Origin: an uncultured Polaribacter sp.
Lineage (GTDB): Bacteria; Bacteroidota; Bacteroidia; Flavobacteriales; Flavobacteriaceae
NCBI RefSeq assembly: GCF_947496195.1
Contig: NZ_CANMBY010000002.1
Coordinates: forward strand, 186,001 to 250,000
Length of the DNA stretch: 64,000 nucleotides
Direction of reading: 5' to 3'
Shown here: positions 9,801 to 17,500 of the stretch, in pieces
Position numbering within the stretch: the stretch's first letter is position 1
Layout: every line of letters starts with the position of its first letter
Notes under the pieces: generated by a model
What the model saw: only the letters and a program-made list of their open reading frames with translations
The model's database searches: none
Told to the model about the DNA's origin: nothing
Position numbers and translations under genes: made by a program

Positions 9801-10071
9801 TTATGCACAAGGATATACAGATTTAAAAATTGGTAAAACAGTAGGAATGCCAGTACCTGGAACTTGTAGTTTTGCAGGTTGGGAAGGTTTACCTAATGGA
9901 GGTTATTGGGGTGTTGTTCCTGTAAGTGCTAAAAACAAAGCAGGTGAATGGATGGAAAACAACCAAACAGAACCAACTATTAAAGTAAAAAATATGCCTG
10001 GTAAAATAGATAATGGTATAGATCAGCAATTATTACGTTCTATTAGAGAATTACTCAAAGACGTGAATTAA
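6823..10071 (+). CDS. Exported tricorn-like S41 peptidase with beta-propellers
   Basis: The 1082-residue protein has a signal peptide (MKQFTLLLTLICLSMYGQ). Residues about 25-560 hold PD40 propeller repeats such as 'SPDGSQIAF', 'SNDGSKIAF', 'SPNGKEIAF' and 'SPDGKKIAF'. A Lys-rich linker at about 560-600 is followed by further beta-repeats, a PDZ domain (about 800-875, 'GILIDEIIKGGPLDKA') and a C-terminal S41 core. The tricorn-type catalytic residues look intact: H771 in 'NVSHSGAG', S989-D990 in 'NYSDGH' and a glutamate in 'MENNQTEP' (E1045 or E1050). It probably degrades peptides in the periplasm. The length matches family members annotated 'S41 family peptidase'. It is monocistronic and ends at a strong terminator. 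Confidence 0.88.
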   Translation: MKQFTLLLTLICLSMYGQENPNWMRHSSISPDGSQIAFTYKGDIYKVNANGGKAQQLTFHSAHDYKAVWSNDGSKIAFASNRYGNFDIYVMNAEGGKATRLTFHSNDENPFTFTKNDKEVVFGALRQDDVNHRQYPHRSQSELYSVPVNAGRVQQIFTIPAESVQFSKDGKIMLYHDVKGGENEWRKHHTSAITRDIWIYNTKTNEHKMITTHTAEDRQPVFSSDEKSAYFLSERSGTFNVHKMDINNPNNVEQVTSFKLHPVRFLSIGNGILSFGFDGELYTMKEGEKPKKVKVTIVTQDKDNTDKFISVNGGINEMSISPNGKEIAFIARGEVFVTSIDKSFTKRLTNTPENERFVSWGPKGESVIYSSERNGKWSVYKTEKVRKEEPFFYASTLIKEEPLIENKLDNYLAQYSPDGKKIAFIEGRRTLKIKDIDSKKEVTLLTPKDLFHMRDGDKYFTWSPDSKWLLVDWSKTLSNSEVLLMAADGSKRINLNESGYYDYSPKWVNGGKQMLWFSNRNGLKSYATSGRSQSDVYSMFFTQDAWDEFNLSDEDYKLMEAIKEEEKKKKAKEKKDNKKKSDKKSDAKKKDSVKTEKLLTFDWDNMKDRTKRLTIHSSSLGDAVLSKKGDYLYYLSSFEGRSNLWSTNLRTRETKMLMKLNVGGGSLEWDKEMKNLYLLSGGRISKLNPEAKKRESVKIKGEILFDEVAEREAMFNHVWIRTNAIFYEPTFHGIDWNKMKKEYSKYLPHIGNAYEFSEMLSEMLGELNVSHSGAGFRGGSVSNPDATASLGIFMNYNHKDDGILIDEIIKGGPLDKAKFTISAGMIIKKIDGVTVDKNEDIAKYLNRKVGDFTLLEIYDPKSKNTNTITVKPISLGAENRLLYDRWVKINEKEVAKESNGQLGYVHIPGMSDGPYRSIYQDMMGKYFDKKGVIVDTRFNSGGDLVADLAMFFTGEPFITYATAAKVVGGEPTSRWTKPTLTMFNESNYSDGHCYAQGYTDLKIGKTVGMPVPGTCSFAGWEGLPNGGYWGVVPVSAKNKAGEWMENNQTEPTIKVKNMPGKIDNGIDQQLLRSIRELLKDVN

Positions 10072-10091
10072 TAGCTATAGAATAGCAAACT

Positions 10092-10123
10092 AAAAGGAGA
10101 AGTTTATCACTTCTCCTTTTTTT
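10092..10123. terminator. Bidirectional terminator
   Basis: AAAAGGAGAAGT at 10092-10103 pairs with ACTTCTCCTTTT at 10109-10120 around a five-base loop, between the convergent S41 gene and TRIC gene. Confidence 0.88.
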
Positions 10124-10742
10124 ATTTTCCAAATATATCGTCTTTAACTTTAGGTAATTCTAAATTAAACTTTACAGCTATTAATCGAATTGTTATAATT
10201 ACAGAAGCAGATACAATAAAATTTAAATTATCTGTTATTGGTGTTTTCTTCAGTAATAAATAAGTAATACCCCCTGCTAAACATGCAGAAGCATAAATTT
10301 CTTTTTCAAAAATTAATGGAATTTTATTCGTTAAAACATCTCTTAAAACTCCTCCAAATACAGCTGAAATCATTCCCATAATTAAAGCAATTAATGGATG
10401 TAAATCAAAATTTAAACCTTTTTGTAAACCTAACAAAGTAAATACAGAAATACCAACAGTATCAAATAAAAACAACGTTTTACTTAAGGGCAAAATTTTA
10501 CTTTTAAAAAGAAAGGTTAGAAAAACTGCTATAAAAATTACGTATAAATAGTTTAAATCACCAATCCAATTAATTGGGTGAGCATTAATTAAAACATCAC
10601 GTAACATACCACCACCAACAGCAGTTACAAAAGCAATAATAATAACCCCAAATAAATCTAATTTTTGGTCAGAAGCTACTAAAGCACCACTTATAGCAAA
10701 TGCTAAAGTTCCTAAAATATCTAAAATATAAACTAATTCCAC
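10122..10742 (-). CDS. TRIC-type cation channel family protein (UPF0126)
   Basis: The 206-residue protein is almost entirely hydrophobic, with two glycine-rich repeats typical of the UPF0126/TRIC fold: 'AISGALVA...GGGMLRDVLI' in the first half and 'MGMISAVFGGVLRDVLTN' in the second. Prokaryotic TRIC proteins form trimeric potassium-permeable channels in the inner membrane. The start is GTG at 10742, overlapping the TAG stop of the helicase gene by one base (TAGTG), so it is probably translationally coupled. It is the last gene of the DUF2461-thioesterase-helicase operon. Some UPF0126 proteins have been linked to glycine transport; the sequence cannot decide. Confidence 0.88.
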   Translation of the reverse strand: MELVYILDILGTLAFAISGALVASDQKLDLFGVIIIAFVTAVGGGMLRDVLINAHPINWIGDLNYLYVIFIAVFLTFLFKSKILPLSKTLFLFDTVGISVFTLLGLQKGLNFDLHPLIALIMGMISAVFGGVLRDVLTNKIPLIFEKEIYASACLAGGITYLLLKKTPITDNLNFIVSASVIITIRLIAVKFNLELPKVKDDIFGK

Positions 10743-11863
10743 TAGACTGTAACTTCTGTAAATTTAATTTGTAACTCTTTTTGTATTTGATGTATTTTCT
10801 CAATTTCACTAGGCAAAATAAAGGCTAAAGAAGTACCAGATTTTCCTGCTCTTGCAGTTCTACCACTTCTATGGGTATAATATTCTAATTGTTCTGGTAA
10901 TTGATGATGAATTACAAACTCTAACTCTTTTACATCTATTCCTCTTGCAGAAACATCTGTAGAAATTAAATATTGTAAACTTTCATTTTTAAAAGCACGC
11001 ATTACTTTATCTCTTTCTTTTTGTTGCATATCTCCTTCTAAGGCAGCTGCAGAAAAACCTTCTTCAATTAATTGTTTAGCTAAATTTTGAGCACCTGCTT
11101 TTGTTCTGCAAAAAATAATACCTCTTTGAGATTGTCTTTTTTCTAAAAAAGTAACAATATCATCTACCTTTGTTTTTAAAGTTGTTCTTGTAAATTGATG
11201 TCTTATATTTGCGTTTACTAATGTGTTTTTATTAATTTCAATCCTTGGTGCATTTGCATCCATATAAGTTTTTACAATGCGTTTAATTTCTTCTGGCATT
11301 GTCGCAGAAAACAACCAAGTTTTTCGATCAGATTTTGTTGTGAATTTTAAAATTCGATTTAAATCTTGCTTAAAACCCATACTCAACATTTCATCAGCTT
11401 CATCAAGAATAACTGTTTTAACATGACTTATATCTACTGCTCCTCTTTCAATTAAATCTATTAATCTACCTGGAGTTGCAATAACAATATGAGTAGTTCT
11501 TTTTAAGTTATTCATTTGTCTATCAATCTTTTCTCCGCCAAAAACAGCTTCTAAAAAGATACGCTCATCCACATATTTAGTAAACTTAAATAGTTGTTTT
11601 TTTATTTGTTGCACCAACTCTCTTGTAGGTGATAAAATTAGCGCTTGAATATGTTCTGATTTTGCATCTATTTGATGTAAAACAGGCAAACCAAATGCAG
11701 CAGTTTTTCCTGTACCAGTTTGTGCTAAACCAATAAAGTCTGTTTTAGATTTTAATAAAATAGGTATTGCTTTTTCTTGAATTTCTGAAGGTTTAGAAAT
11801 TCCAATCTCTTTAATTGATTTTATATAATCTTTATGAACACCTAAGGCTGCAAATGTTGACAT
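10742..11863 (-). CDS. DEAD-box ATP-dependent RNA helicase (RhlE-like)
   Basis: The 373-residue protein carries all helicase core motifs: Q motif (ISKPSEIQ), motif I AQTGTGKT at 47-54, Ia 'PTRELVQQI', 'TPGRL', motif II 'DEADEM', motif III SAT, then 'STDVSARGIDV' and 'HRSGRTARAG' in the second RecA lobe. There is almost no C-terminal extension, so it is a minimal RhlE/SrmB-type helicase of the kind involved in ribosome assembly or mRNA decay, often induced by cold. It follows the thioesterase gene by 28 bases and overlaps the TRIC gene by one base. Confidence 0.93.
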   Translation of the reverse strand: MSTFAALGVHKDYIKSIKEIGISKPSEIQEKAIPILLKSKTDFIGLAQTGTGKTAAFGLPVLHQIDAKSEHIQALILSPTRELVQQIKKQLFKFTKYVDERIFLEAVFGGEKIDRQMNNLKRTTHIVIATPGRLIDLIERGAVDISHVKTVILDEADEMLSMGFKQDLNRILKFTTKSDRKTWLFSATMPEEIKRIVKTYMDANAPRIEINKNTLVNANIRHQFTRTTLKTKVDDIVTFLEKRQSQRGIIFCRTKAGAQNLAKQLIEEGFSAAALEGDMQQKERDKVMRAFKNESLQYLISTDVSARGIDVKELEFVIHHQLPEQLEYYTHRSGRTARAGKSGTSLAFILPSEIEKIHQIQKELQIKFTEVTV

Positions 11864-11891
11864 AGTATCTTAATTTTTTGCAAAGATACTT

Positions 11892-12287
11892 TTATTTGAA
11901 TGGTTCTAATACTTTTAGAATGTTTTCTCTAATTCTTACAGGTCTAAATGATTTAGCATCTAATAAAACCCAAATGGTTTTTGCTTTTGCTAATAAAACT
12001 TCGTTTTTATAAAACTCTATAAAACGCTCTGATGTTACTCCTCTAGTTTCTCCAACCCAAGTTTTAGCAGTGATTTTATCTCCAAAAAAGGCTTCACTTT
12101 TATAGTCAATTTCATGTCTACTAACTACCCAAATATAATCATCTAAATCATGACTTTTTGATAACAATGTCCAATGTGTTTTGGCAACATCATTCATCCA
12201 TTTAACGTAAACAGCATTGTTTACATGATTTAAATCATCTATATCTTCTTTATGTATTGTAAGTTCTAATGAAAATTTTTGCATCAT
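11892..12287 (-). CDS. Acyl-CoA thioesterase (4HBT/YbgC-FadM family)
   Basis: The 131-residue hotdog protein has the YbgC signature 'DIDDLNHVNNAVYVKWMNDV' with the active-site Asp near residue 19, and the later 'EIDYKSEAFFGDKI' strand. It is expected to hydrolyse acyl-CoA in the cytosol. Its ATG overlaps the TAA stop of the upstream DUF2461 gene by one base (TAATG); a second ATG follows directly (residue 2). Operon with DUF2461 and the helicase. The preferred acyl chain is not known. Confidence 0.88.
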   Translation of the reverse strand: MMQKFSLELTIHKEDIDDLNHVNNAVYVKWMNDVAKTHWTLLSKSHDLDDYIWVVSRHEIDYKSEAFFGDKITAKTWVGETRGVTSERFIEFYKNEVLLAKAKTIWVLLDAKSFRPVRIRENILKVLEPFK

Positions 12288-12961
12288 TACAATATACTTT
12301 CACCATTTAAATTGGTAGTTAAAATATCACTAAATAAATTAAAAAATGGTCTTAAAGCTTTAAAACTCTCATCTACTTTATCAATAAAATCTTCAGATAA
12401 TACTTCTTTATCTGTAAAGCTTTTAGTTGCTATAAACCCTTTTTTGCGTAACAAATCTACATCTGGATGATCTTTGTCAAAACCTCTTGGAGCAGTTTTT
12501 AATTCAGAAAAACTCTCGAATTTACCACCAAAATGTTTTATGTAGTTTTTATCTTTTAAAATTTCTCGAATTTCTGAAGCATCTTGTTCTATTTCTTTTC
12601 GTATTCTAAATAAGTCTTCTTTATTAGGCTCCCAAAAACCACCAGCTAAAAAAGATTCTCCAGGTCTTATTCTTAAAAAATAACCTCCTCTTAATTCTTT
12701 ACCCAATCTAGAATACGAATTTGCAAAATGAGGTTTATAAGGAGTTTTATCATTAGAAAAACGAACGTCTCTGTAAATACGCATCATTTTAGATTTCTCT
12801 ATTTGATCATGCGTTTGCAATTTTTTATGTATTTCTGCAAATACTTGTTTTGCGTTCTTTTGAGCCTTTGTATATATTGGTTTATGATCTGCAAACCAAT
12901 CTCTATTGTTATTTTTCTTTAAATTTTTTAAAAACTGAAAAGTAGAATTTTCTATTTGCAT
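12287..12961 (-). CDS. DUF2461 domain protein
   Basis: The 224-residue protein matches the DUF2461/TIGR02453 family over its whole length: 'FLKNLKKNNNRDWFADHKPIYTKA' is split here by the usual 'NRDWF' core near residue 19, then 'DVRFSNDKTPYKPHF' and 'GGYFLRIRPGESFLAGGFWEP'. No enzymatic function is established for the family. It is the first gene of a four-gene minus-strand operon with one-base overlap to the thioesterase. A perfect 10-bp inverted repeat lies upstream, between this gene and the divergent DUF1853 gene. Confidence 0.85.
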   Translation of the reverse strand: MQIENSTFQFLKNLKKNNNRDWFADHKPIYTKAQKNAKQVFAEIHKKLQTHDQIEKSKMMRIYRDVRFSNDKTPYKPHFANSYSRLGKELRGGYFLRIRPGESFLAGGFWEPNKEDLFRIRKEIEQDASEIREILKDKNYIKHFGGKFESFSELKTAPRGFDKDHPDVDLLRKKGFIATKSFTDKEVLSEDFIDKVDESFKALRPFFNLFSDILTTNLNGESIL

Positions 12962-12982
12962 GAATAATTTCTTTAAATGTTC

Positions 12983-13007
12983 AATTTACAAAATTGATTT
13001 GTAAATT
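12983..13007. repeat. Perfect 10-bp inverted repeat in a divergent promoter region
   Basis: AATTTACAAA at 12983-12992 is exactly complementary to TTTGTAAATT at 12998-13007, with spacer ATTGA. The whole 56-base gap between DUF2461 (-) and DUF1853 (+) is built around it. Its position suggests a shared operator; no T-tract follows, which argues against a terminator. Confidence 0.45.
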
Positions 13008-13017
13008 AGATTTTTAG

Positions 13018-13830
13018 ATGCATCAAAAAAATAAAGATTTACAAAAAAGATATGATGGTTTTTTGCAAACACAAAGTTTGTGGAAAAATGATATCGTATA
13101 CAATTTAAAGCAATTTGAGATAACAGCAAAATCAAAAAAAATTGAAACTGTTATTGATGAAAAGTTACGTTTAGGGAAATATATAGAACGTTTTGTTTCA
13201 TTTCAGATATCAAAAGAAAAAGATTGTAATATTTTATTAGAAAACATTCAAATTCAAGAAGATAAAAGAACTCTAGGTGAATTAGATTGCATTTTAAAAA
13301 GAAATGATTCTACCATACATTTAGAAATAGTATATAAGTTTTATTTGTATGATAAAACTATTGGAAACAATGAAATTGAACATTTTATTGGACCTAACAG
13401 AAAAGATAGCCTTATTGAAAAATTAACAAAATTGAAAGAGAGACAGCTACCACTTCTCTACTCTAATACTTGTTCAACTTATTTAAAAAATCAAAAAATA
13501 GACACAAATAATATAAAACAACAAGTTTATTTTAAAGCACAATTGTTTTTACCTTTTAACAATAAAAATATCAAATTAACTTCTCTAAATAATGACTGTA
13601 TTGTCGGATATTATTTAAATACAAAAGAGCTACAAGATTTTATAAATTGTAAATTCTACTTACCTAATAAAAAAGATTGGTTAATTAAACCTCATGAAAA
13701 TGTAGAATGGTTAAATTATAAAAATTTTAAATCATCATCAAAAAACTACTTAGAAAGAAATTTTTCTCCACTTTTCTGGCTAAAACAGCAAAATGGAGAA
13801 ATTTTAAAATGTTTTTTAGTTTGGTGGTAA
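13018..13830 (+). CDS. DUF1853 family protein (predicted PD-(D/E)XK fold)
   Basis: The 270-residue protein shows the DUF1853 signature: 'RTLGELDCILKR' followed by 'IHLEIVYKFYLYD' and 'IGPNRKDSLIEKLTKLKERQLPLL'. The E-x-D then E-x-x-x-K arrangement (E in GELD, E/K in LEIVYK) resembles the catalytic strand of restriction-endonuclease-like nucleases, and the family has been assigned to that superfamily. No biochemical role is known. It is single-gene, divergent from the DUF2461 operon and followed by a terminator. The nuclease-fold assignment is family knowledge; activity is untested. Confidence 0.8.
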   Translation: MHQKNKDLQKRYDGFLQTQSLWKNDIVYNLKQFEITAKSKKIETVIDEKLRLGKYIERFVSFQISKEKDCNILLENIQIQEDKRTLGELDCILKRNDSTIHLEIVYKFYLYDKTIGNNEIEHFIGPNRKDSLIEKLTKLKERQLPLLYSNTCSTYLKNQKIDTNNIKQQVYFKAQLFLPFNNKNIKLTSLNNDCIVGYYLNTKELQDFINCKFYLPNKKDWLIKPHENVEWLNYKNFKSSSKNYLERNFSPLFWLKQQNGEILKCFLVWW

Positions 13831-13833
13831 ACA

Positions 13834-13864
13834 AAAAAAGAGCTCTAAAATAGAGCTCCTTTTG
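13834..13864. terminator. Bidirectional terminator
   Basis: GAGCTCTA at 13840-13847 pairs with TAGAGCTC at 13851-13858 around AAA, with A-tract before and T-rich sequence after; it separates the convergent DUF1853 and adaptor genes. Confidence 0.8.
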
Positions 13865-13884
13865 TTTTGTATAATTAATAACTA

Positions 13885-14997
13885 CTAGTTATTGTTTTTC
13901 TTATCATCTTTAGAAGTTTTGTTCCAAACTTTAATTTCATCATCTTTAGTAACACCCTCTAAAACTTCTACGTTTACACCATCTGAAGTACCTAGCTTAA
14001 GTTCTCTTTTTTCAAAAGTACCATCAGCTAATTTTACCTCTACATAAGGCTCTTCAGTTTTTTTGTCAAATTTTAAAAGAGCTTCTTTAATAGCTAAAAC
14101 ACTATCTTTCTTTTCTAATACAATATCTGCATTAGCACTATAACCAGCTCTAATAAAATATTTTTCATCTAATGACATATCTGCTTTAATCTTAAACTGA
14201 ACTGCTCCTGATTCTTCTGTTCCTTTAGGTGCAATAAAGTTTAATTTTGCAGGAAATTTTACACCTTCTATAGCTCCAATTGATACATCTATATCTGTAC
14301 CTTTAATTAGTTTACCTACTTCAGACTCGTCTACTTTTCCTTCAAAAATCATTTTACTCATATCTGCAATAGATGCAATAGTAGTACCTGCATTAAAGTT
14401 ATTAGATTGTATAACTTGATCACCTTCTTTTACAGGAATTTCTAAAATTGTTCCAGAAATCTGTGCTATAATATTTGTATTAGCAGCACCTCCAGAACCT
14501 GCAGAACCTTTTTTAATGATTAAAAGATCGTTTTGTGCATTTTGTAAATCTTGTTTTGAAGAATTATAAGTTAATTCAAAACGCTCAAAATCTGCTCTAG
14601 AAATTACACCTTTATCAAAAAGTTTTTTATTTCTTTCGTAAGCTACTTTAGCGTTATTTAAATTAATTTTAATGTTATTAACTCTACCTTGAGCGCTAAT
14701 TAAAGCTTGCTCATTAGGCACAACTCTTACAGTTGCTATAAGATCTCCTTTTTTAACTTTAGAGCCTTCTAATAACATTATTTTATCTATAATACCTGTA
14801 ATTTGAGGTTTAATCTCAATTTCTTCTAATGGTGTTACAATACCTGTAGCAACAGTTTTCTTAACAATTGTTGTTTTAAATGGCTTCTCAGTTTCATATT
14901 CTATAACTGCGGATTTATTCTTTTTTCCGAACCAAATTAATGCAGCTATAAATAATACTGCTATAACAATTAAAATAATTTTTGCTCTTTTACTCAT
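13885..14997 (-). CDS. Periplasmic adaptor subunit of a MacAB-like efflux system
   Basis: The 370-residue membrane fusion protein has one N-terminal transmembrane helix (IILIVIAVLFIAALIWFG), a split biotinyl-lipoyl domain ('EIKPQITGIIDKIMLLEGSKVKKGDLIATV' is interrupted by the coiled-coil hairpin at about 95-165, resuming with 'IIAQISGTILEIPVKEGDQVI'), then a beta-barrel and membrane-proximal domain. It bridges an inner-membrane pump and a TolC channel. It is the last gene of the operon ATPase-permease-permease-adaptor, 18 bases after the permease. The acidic/lysine tail 'KTSKDDKKNNN' is unremarkable. Confidence 0.9.
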   Translation of the reverse strand: MSKRAKIILIVIAVLFIAALIWFGKKNKSAVIEYETEKPFKTTIVKKTVATGIVTPLEEIEIKPQITGIIDKIMLLEGSKVKKGDLIATVRVVPNEQALISAQGRVNNIKINLNNAKVAYERNKKLFDKGVISRADFERFELTYNSSKQDLQNAQNDLLIIKKGSAGSGGAANTNIIAQISGTILEIPVKEGDQVIQSNNFNAGTTIASIADMSKMIFEGKVDESEVGKLIKGTDIDVSIGAIEGVKFPAKLNFIAPKGTEESGAVQFKIKADMSLDEKYFIRAGYSANADIVLEKKDSVLAIKEALLKFDKKTEEPYVEVKLADGTFEKRELKLGTSDGVNVEVLEGVTKDDEIKVWNKTSKDDKKNNN

Positions 14998-15015
14998 GAT
15001 TTGTTAATTGATTTT

Positions 15016-16260
15016 TTATTCTTCTCTTAATGCTTCTATTGGTTTTACTACTGTTGCCATGTGTGCAGGAATTAATCCTATTAATGTTCCTAAAAATATT
15101 AATGTGGCAAATGCTATAAAAATTATTGGAATGTTAACTGTAGGGTTTACTAAAGCTGCATCTTCTCCAGAACCTACTGTTGAGTCTATAATAAATAATA
15201 TAAAACTACCAAAAACAATCCCTAACATACCTGCAACAGTGGTTAAAAAGACCGATTCTAAAATAATCTGTTGTCTTATACTTTTTGGAGTTGCGCCTAA
15301 AGCTCTTCGTATTCCAATTTCTTTTGTTCTTTCTTTTACTGTAATTAATAAGATATTACCAATGGCAAATACACCTGCAATTAAAGTACCTATACCTACA
15401 AACCAAACTAGAAATTGCATACCCGTTAAAAAGCCCATAAATTTTGCTATTTGCGTACCTAAGTTAAAAGAGCCAAATGCTCTTTCATCTTCTGGATGTA
15501 CTTTATGTAAACTTTTAAGCGTGAGTAACACATCACTTTCTAATTGTTCAATATCAACTCCTTCAGCTGCTGTAATAACCATCCAATCTATTTTGTTGGC
15601 TCTATTATATACTTTTTTAAAGGTTGAAAAAGGAATATATGCTGTATCTCCATCTAAATCAATTCCATTACTTGGGCCATAGACACCTACTATTTTGTAA
15701 TTGATTCCATTAATTTTTATATAAACACCAATGGCTTCTTCATCTTTATCAAACAACTGTTTATACATATCTTCTGATATAACAGTTACCTTTGCATAGG
15801 ACAAAATATCATTCTGATTTATAAATCGACCACTGATTAATTTTTTCTTTTGAATTTGATCTAAAACAGGATAATCTCCACTTACTTGAAAATTTCCAGA
15901 TTTAAAATCGTGTATTATTAAATTATTGGTTTGATTTCTTGGAGCTAGTAACTTTATTTCATCTTTGTATTCAGATTGTAAAGCATTAATATCATTCATA
16001 TCCAATCTAAATCTTCTACCTTTTTGAAATCCTTTAAAAGGAGTATCTGTTCTTTGTGTCCAAACAAATACACTGTTTGTAGCAAAATCACCAAACACTT
16101 TTTTAAAGCCATTTTCCATTCCTCTAGCTGCCCCCAATAAAACCACTAACAAGAAGATACCCCAAAGTACCCCTATAATTGTAATTATAGTTCTTACTTT
16201 GTTTTTACGAATACTTCCGTAAATCTCTTGCCATGTATCTGAATCAAATAGAAATTTCAT
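15016..16260 (-). CDS. MacB-like ABC transporter permease (FtsX fold), copy 1
   Basis: The 414-residue protein has the MacB plan: transmembrane helix 1 at about 21-42 (IITIIGVLWGIFLLVVLLG), a large MacB_PCD periplasmic domain (about 50-270), then three helices in the FtsX domain, with 'ERTKEIGIRRALGATPKSI' as the cytoplasmic coupling segment. It lacks a fused ATPase, which is a separate gene. It lies two bases after the second permease gene. The pair probably forms a heterodimer. Substrates could be peptides, macrolides or lipoproteins. Confidence 0.9.
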   Translation of the reverse strand: MKFLFDSDTWQEIYGSIRKNKVRTIITIIGVLWGIFLLVVLLGAARGMENGFKKVFGDFATNSVFVWTQRTDTPFKGFQKGRRFRLDMNDINALQSEYKDEIKLLAPRNQTNNLIIHDFKSGNFQVSGDYPVLDQIQKKKLISGRFINQNDILSYAKVTVISEDMYKQLFDKDEEAIGVYIKINGINYKIVGVYGPSNGIDLDGDTAYIPFSTFKKVYNRANKIDWMVITAAEGVDIEQLESDVLLTLKSLHKVHPEDERAFGSFNLGTQIAKFMGFLTGMQFLVWFVGIGTLIAGVFAIGNILLITVKERTKEIGIRRALGATPKSIRQQIILESVFLTTVAGMLGIVFGSFILFIIDSTVGSGEDAALVNPTVNIPIIFIAFATLIFLGTLIGLIPAHMATVVKPIEALREE

Positions 16261-16262
16261 AA

Positions 16263-17498
16263 TTAATCTGCATTTAAGGCTTCAATTGGTTTAATATTTG
16301 CAGCTCTTTTTGCTGGAACATAACTTGCTATTAATCCTGATAAGACTAAAACTATTGTTGCTCCAATCACTACTCCTTGACTAACACTAGGATCTTTGAT
16401 AAAGTATTCTTCTAAAACTTCTCTTAAACTCTCTGAACTTAAAATAAATGTAGCTAATGTTAAACCTACATAACCAGCAAGTGTAGTAATTAAAACGGTT
16501 TCTTGTACTACCATACTTATAATAGAAGCTGGTTTTGCACCTAATGCTTTTCGTATACCAAATTCTTTTGTACGTTCCTTTATAACAAAAATCATTATGT
16601 TAGAAATCCCAATAATTCCTGCAACTAAAGTACCTGAACCAACAATAATTGCAATAAAGTATAAGATAAACATAAATTGACCTACATTCTTATTAGCTTC
16701 TGCCATATTACGAACAGATAATGCACTTTGATCATCTGGATGAATGTTAAGTTGTTTACGCATATCTCTTTCTAACTTATTACCAAAAGCTACAGCTGCG
16801 TCTAAACTTAAACTTGGGTCATATCCTAAATTAATTTGACTGATATAATCATTATTACCATATAACATTTGTGCTGTAGTTACAGGTATATAGGCCATTC
16901 TTTCTTCATTATCTCCTCCATCATCAGAAAAAATACCAATAATCATGTAAGAAATTCCATTTACATTAACTCTTTTCATTAATGCAGGTTTTTCACCAAA
17001 TAAATCTCTTTTAATTAATCTACCAATTACAATAACTTTAGACTTTTCTTTTAAATCTCTTGCATTTAAATATCTACCTTCATCTATTATAGTTTTTTCT
17101 AAAAATTGATGATCTGGATGCACAGCTCTTACATTGTAAGCATCTGCATTATTCTTATACTTAATAGTAAAGTTTTTATATATTCTTGCAGATTGATATT
17201 GTATTTTATTAGAATATTCTCCAGTTACATAATCATAATCTGTATTTCTTAACTGAATTCTTCTTCCTAATTGAAGACCTTTATAAGGTTTTGTAGTTTT
17301 CCAAACTCTAATAAACATGGAGTTTTGAGCGTCATCTGCAAAGGCTTCTTTAAAGAAATTAGTTAATCCGTTAACAATACCAAAAAGTAGCGTAAAGAGT
17401 AAAATTGCAAAAGCAACTGTTAAAGCTGATAATATAGAACGTAATTTGTTCTTATTAATACTTTGAAAAATTTCTCTCCAACGATCTAAATCGAACAT
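16263..17498 (-). CDS. MacB-like ABC transporter permease (FtsX fold), copy 2
   Basis: At 411 residues this is a paralogue of the neighbouring permease, with helix 1 at about 21-43, a MacB_PCD domain, and the FtsX segment 'ERTKEFGIRKALGAKPASI' preceded by a helix with 'GSGTLVAGIIGISNIMIFV'. It starts two bases after the ATPase stop codon and ends two bases before the next permease, so the stoichiometry is probably one ATPase dimer with one copy of each permease. No active site is expected. Confidence 0.9.
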   Translation of the reverse strand: MFDLDRWREIFQSINKNKLRSILSALTVAFAILLFTLLFGIVNGLTNFFKEAFADDAQNSMFIRVWKTTKPYKGLQLGRRIQLRNTDYDYVTGEYSNKIQYQSARIYKNFTIKYKNNADAYNVRAVHPDHQFLEKTIIDEGRYLNARDLKEKSKVIVIGRLIKRDLFGEKPALMKRVNVNGISYMIIGIFSDDGGDNEERMAYIPVTTAQMLYGNNDYISQINLGYDPSLSLDAAVAFGNKLERDMRKQLNIHPDDQSALSVRNMAEANKNVGQFMFILYFIAIIVGSGTLVAGIIGISNIMIFVIKERTKEFGIRKALGAKPASIISMVVQETVLITTLAGYVGLTLATFILSSESLREVLEEYFIKDPSVSQGVVIGATIVLVLSGLIASYVPAKRAANIKPIEALNAD

Positions 17499-17500
17499 AA

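Noticed and set aside
15008..15682. A 224-codon plus-strand open frame
   Set aside because: It is antisense to the MacB-like permease, whose motifs (GIRRALGATP, FtsX helices) are clear on the other strand; the frame has unnatural Ile/Asn/Pro-rich composition.
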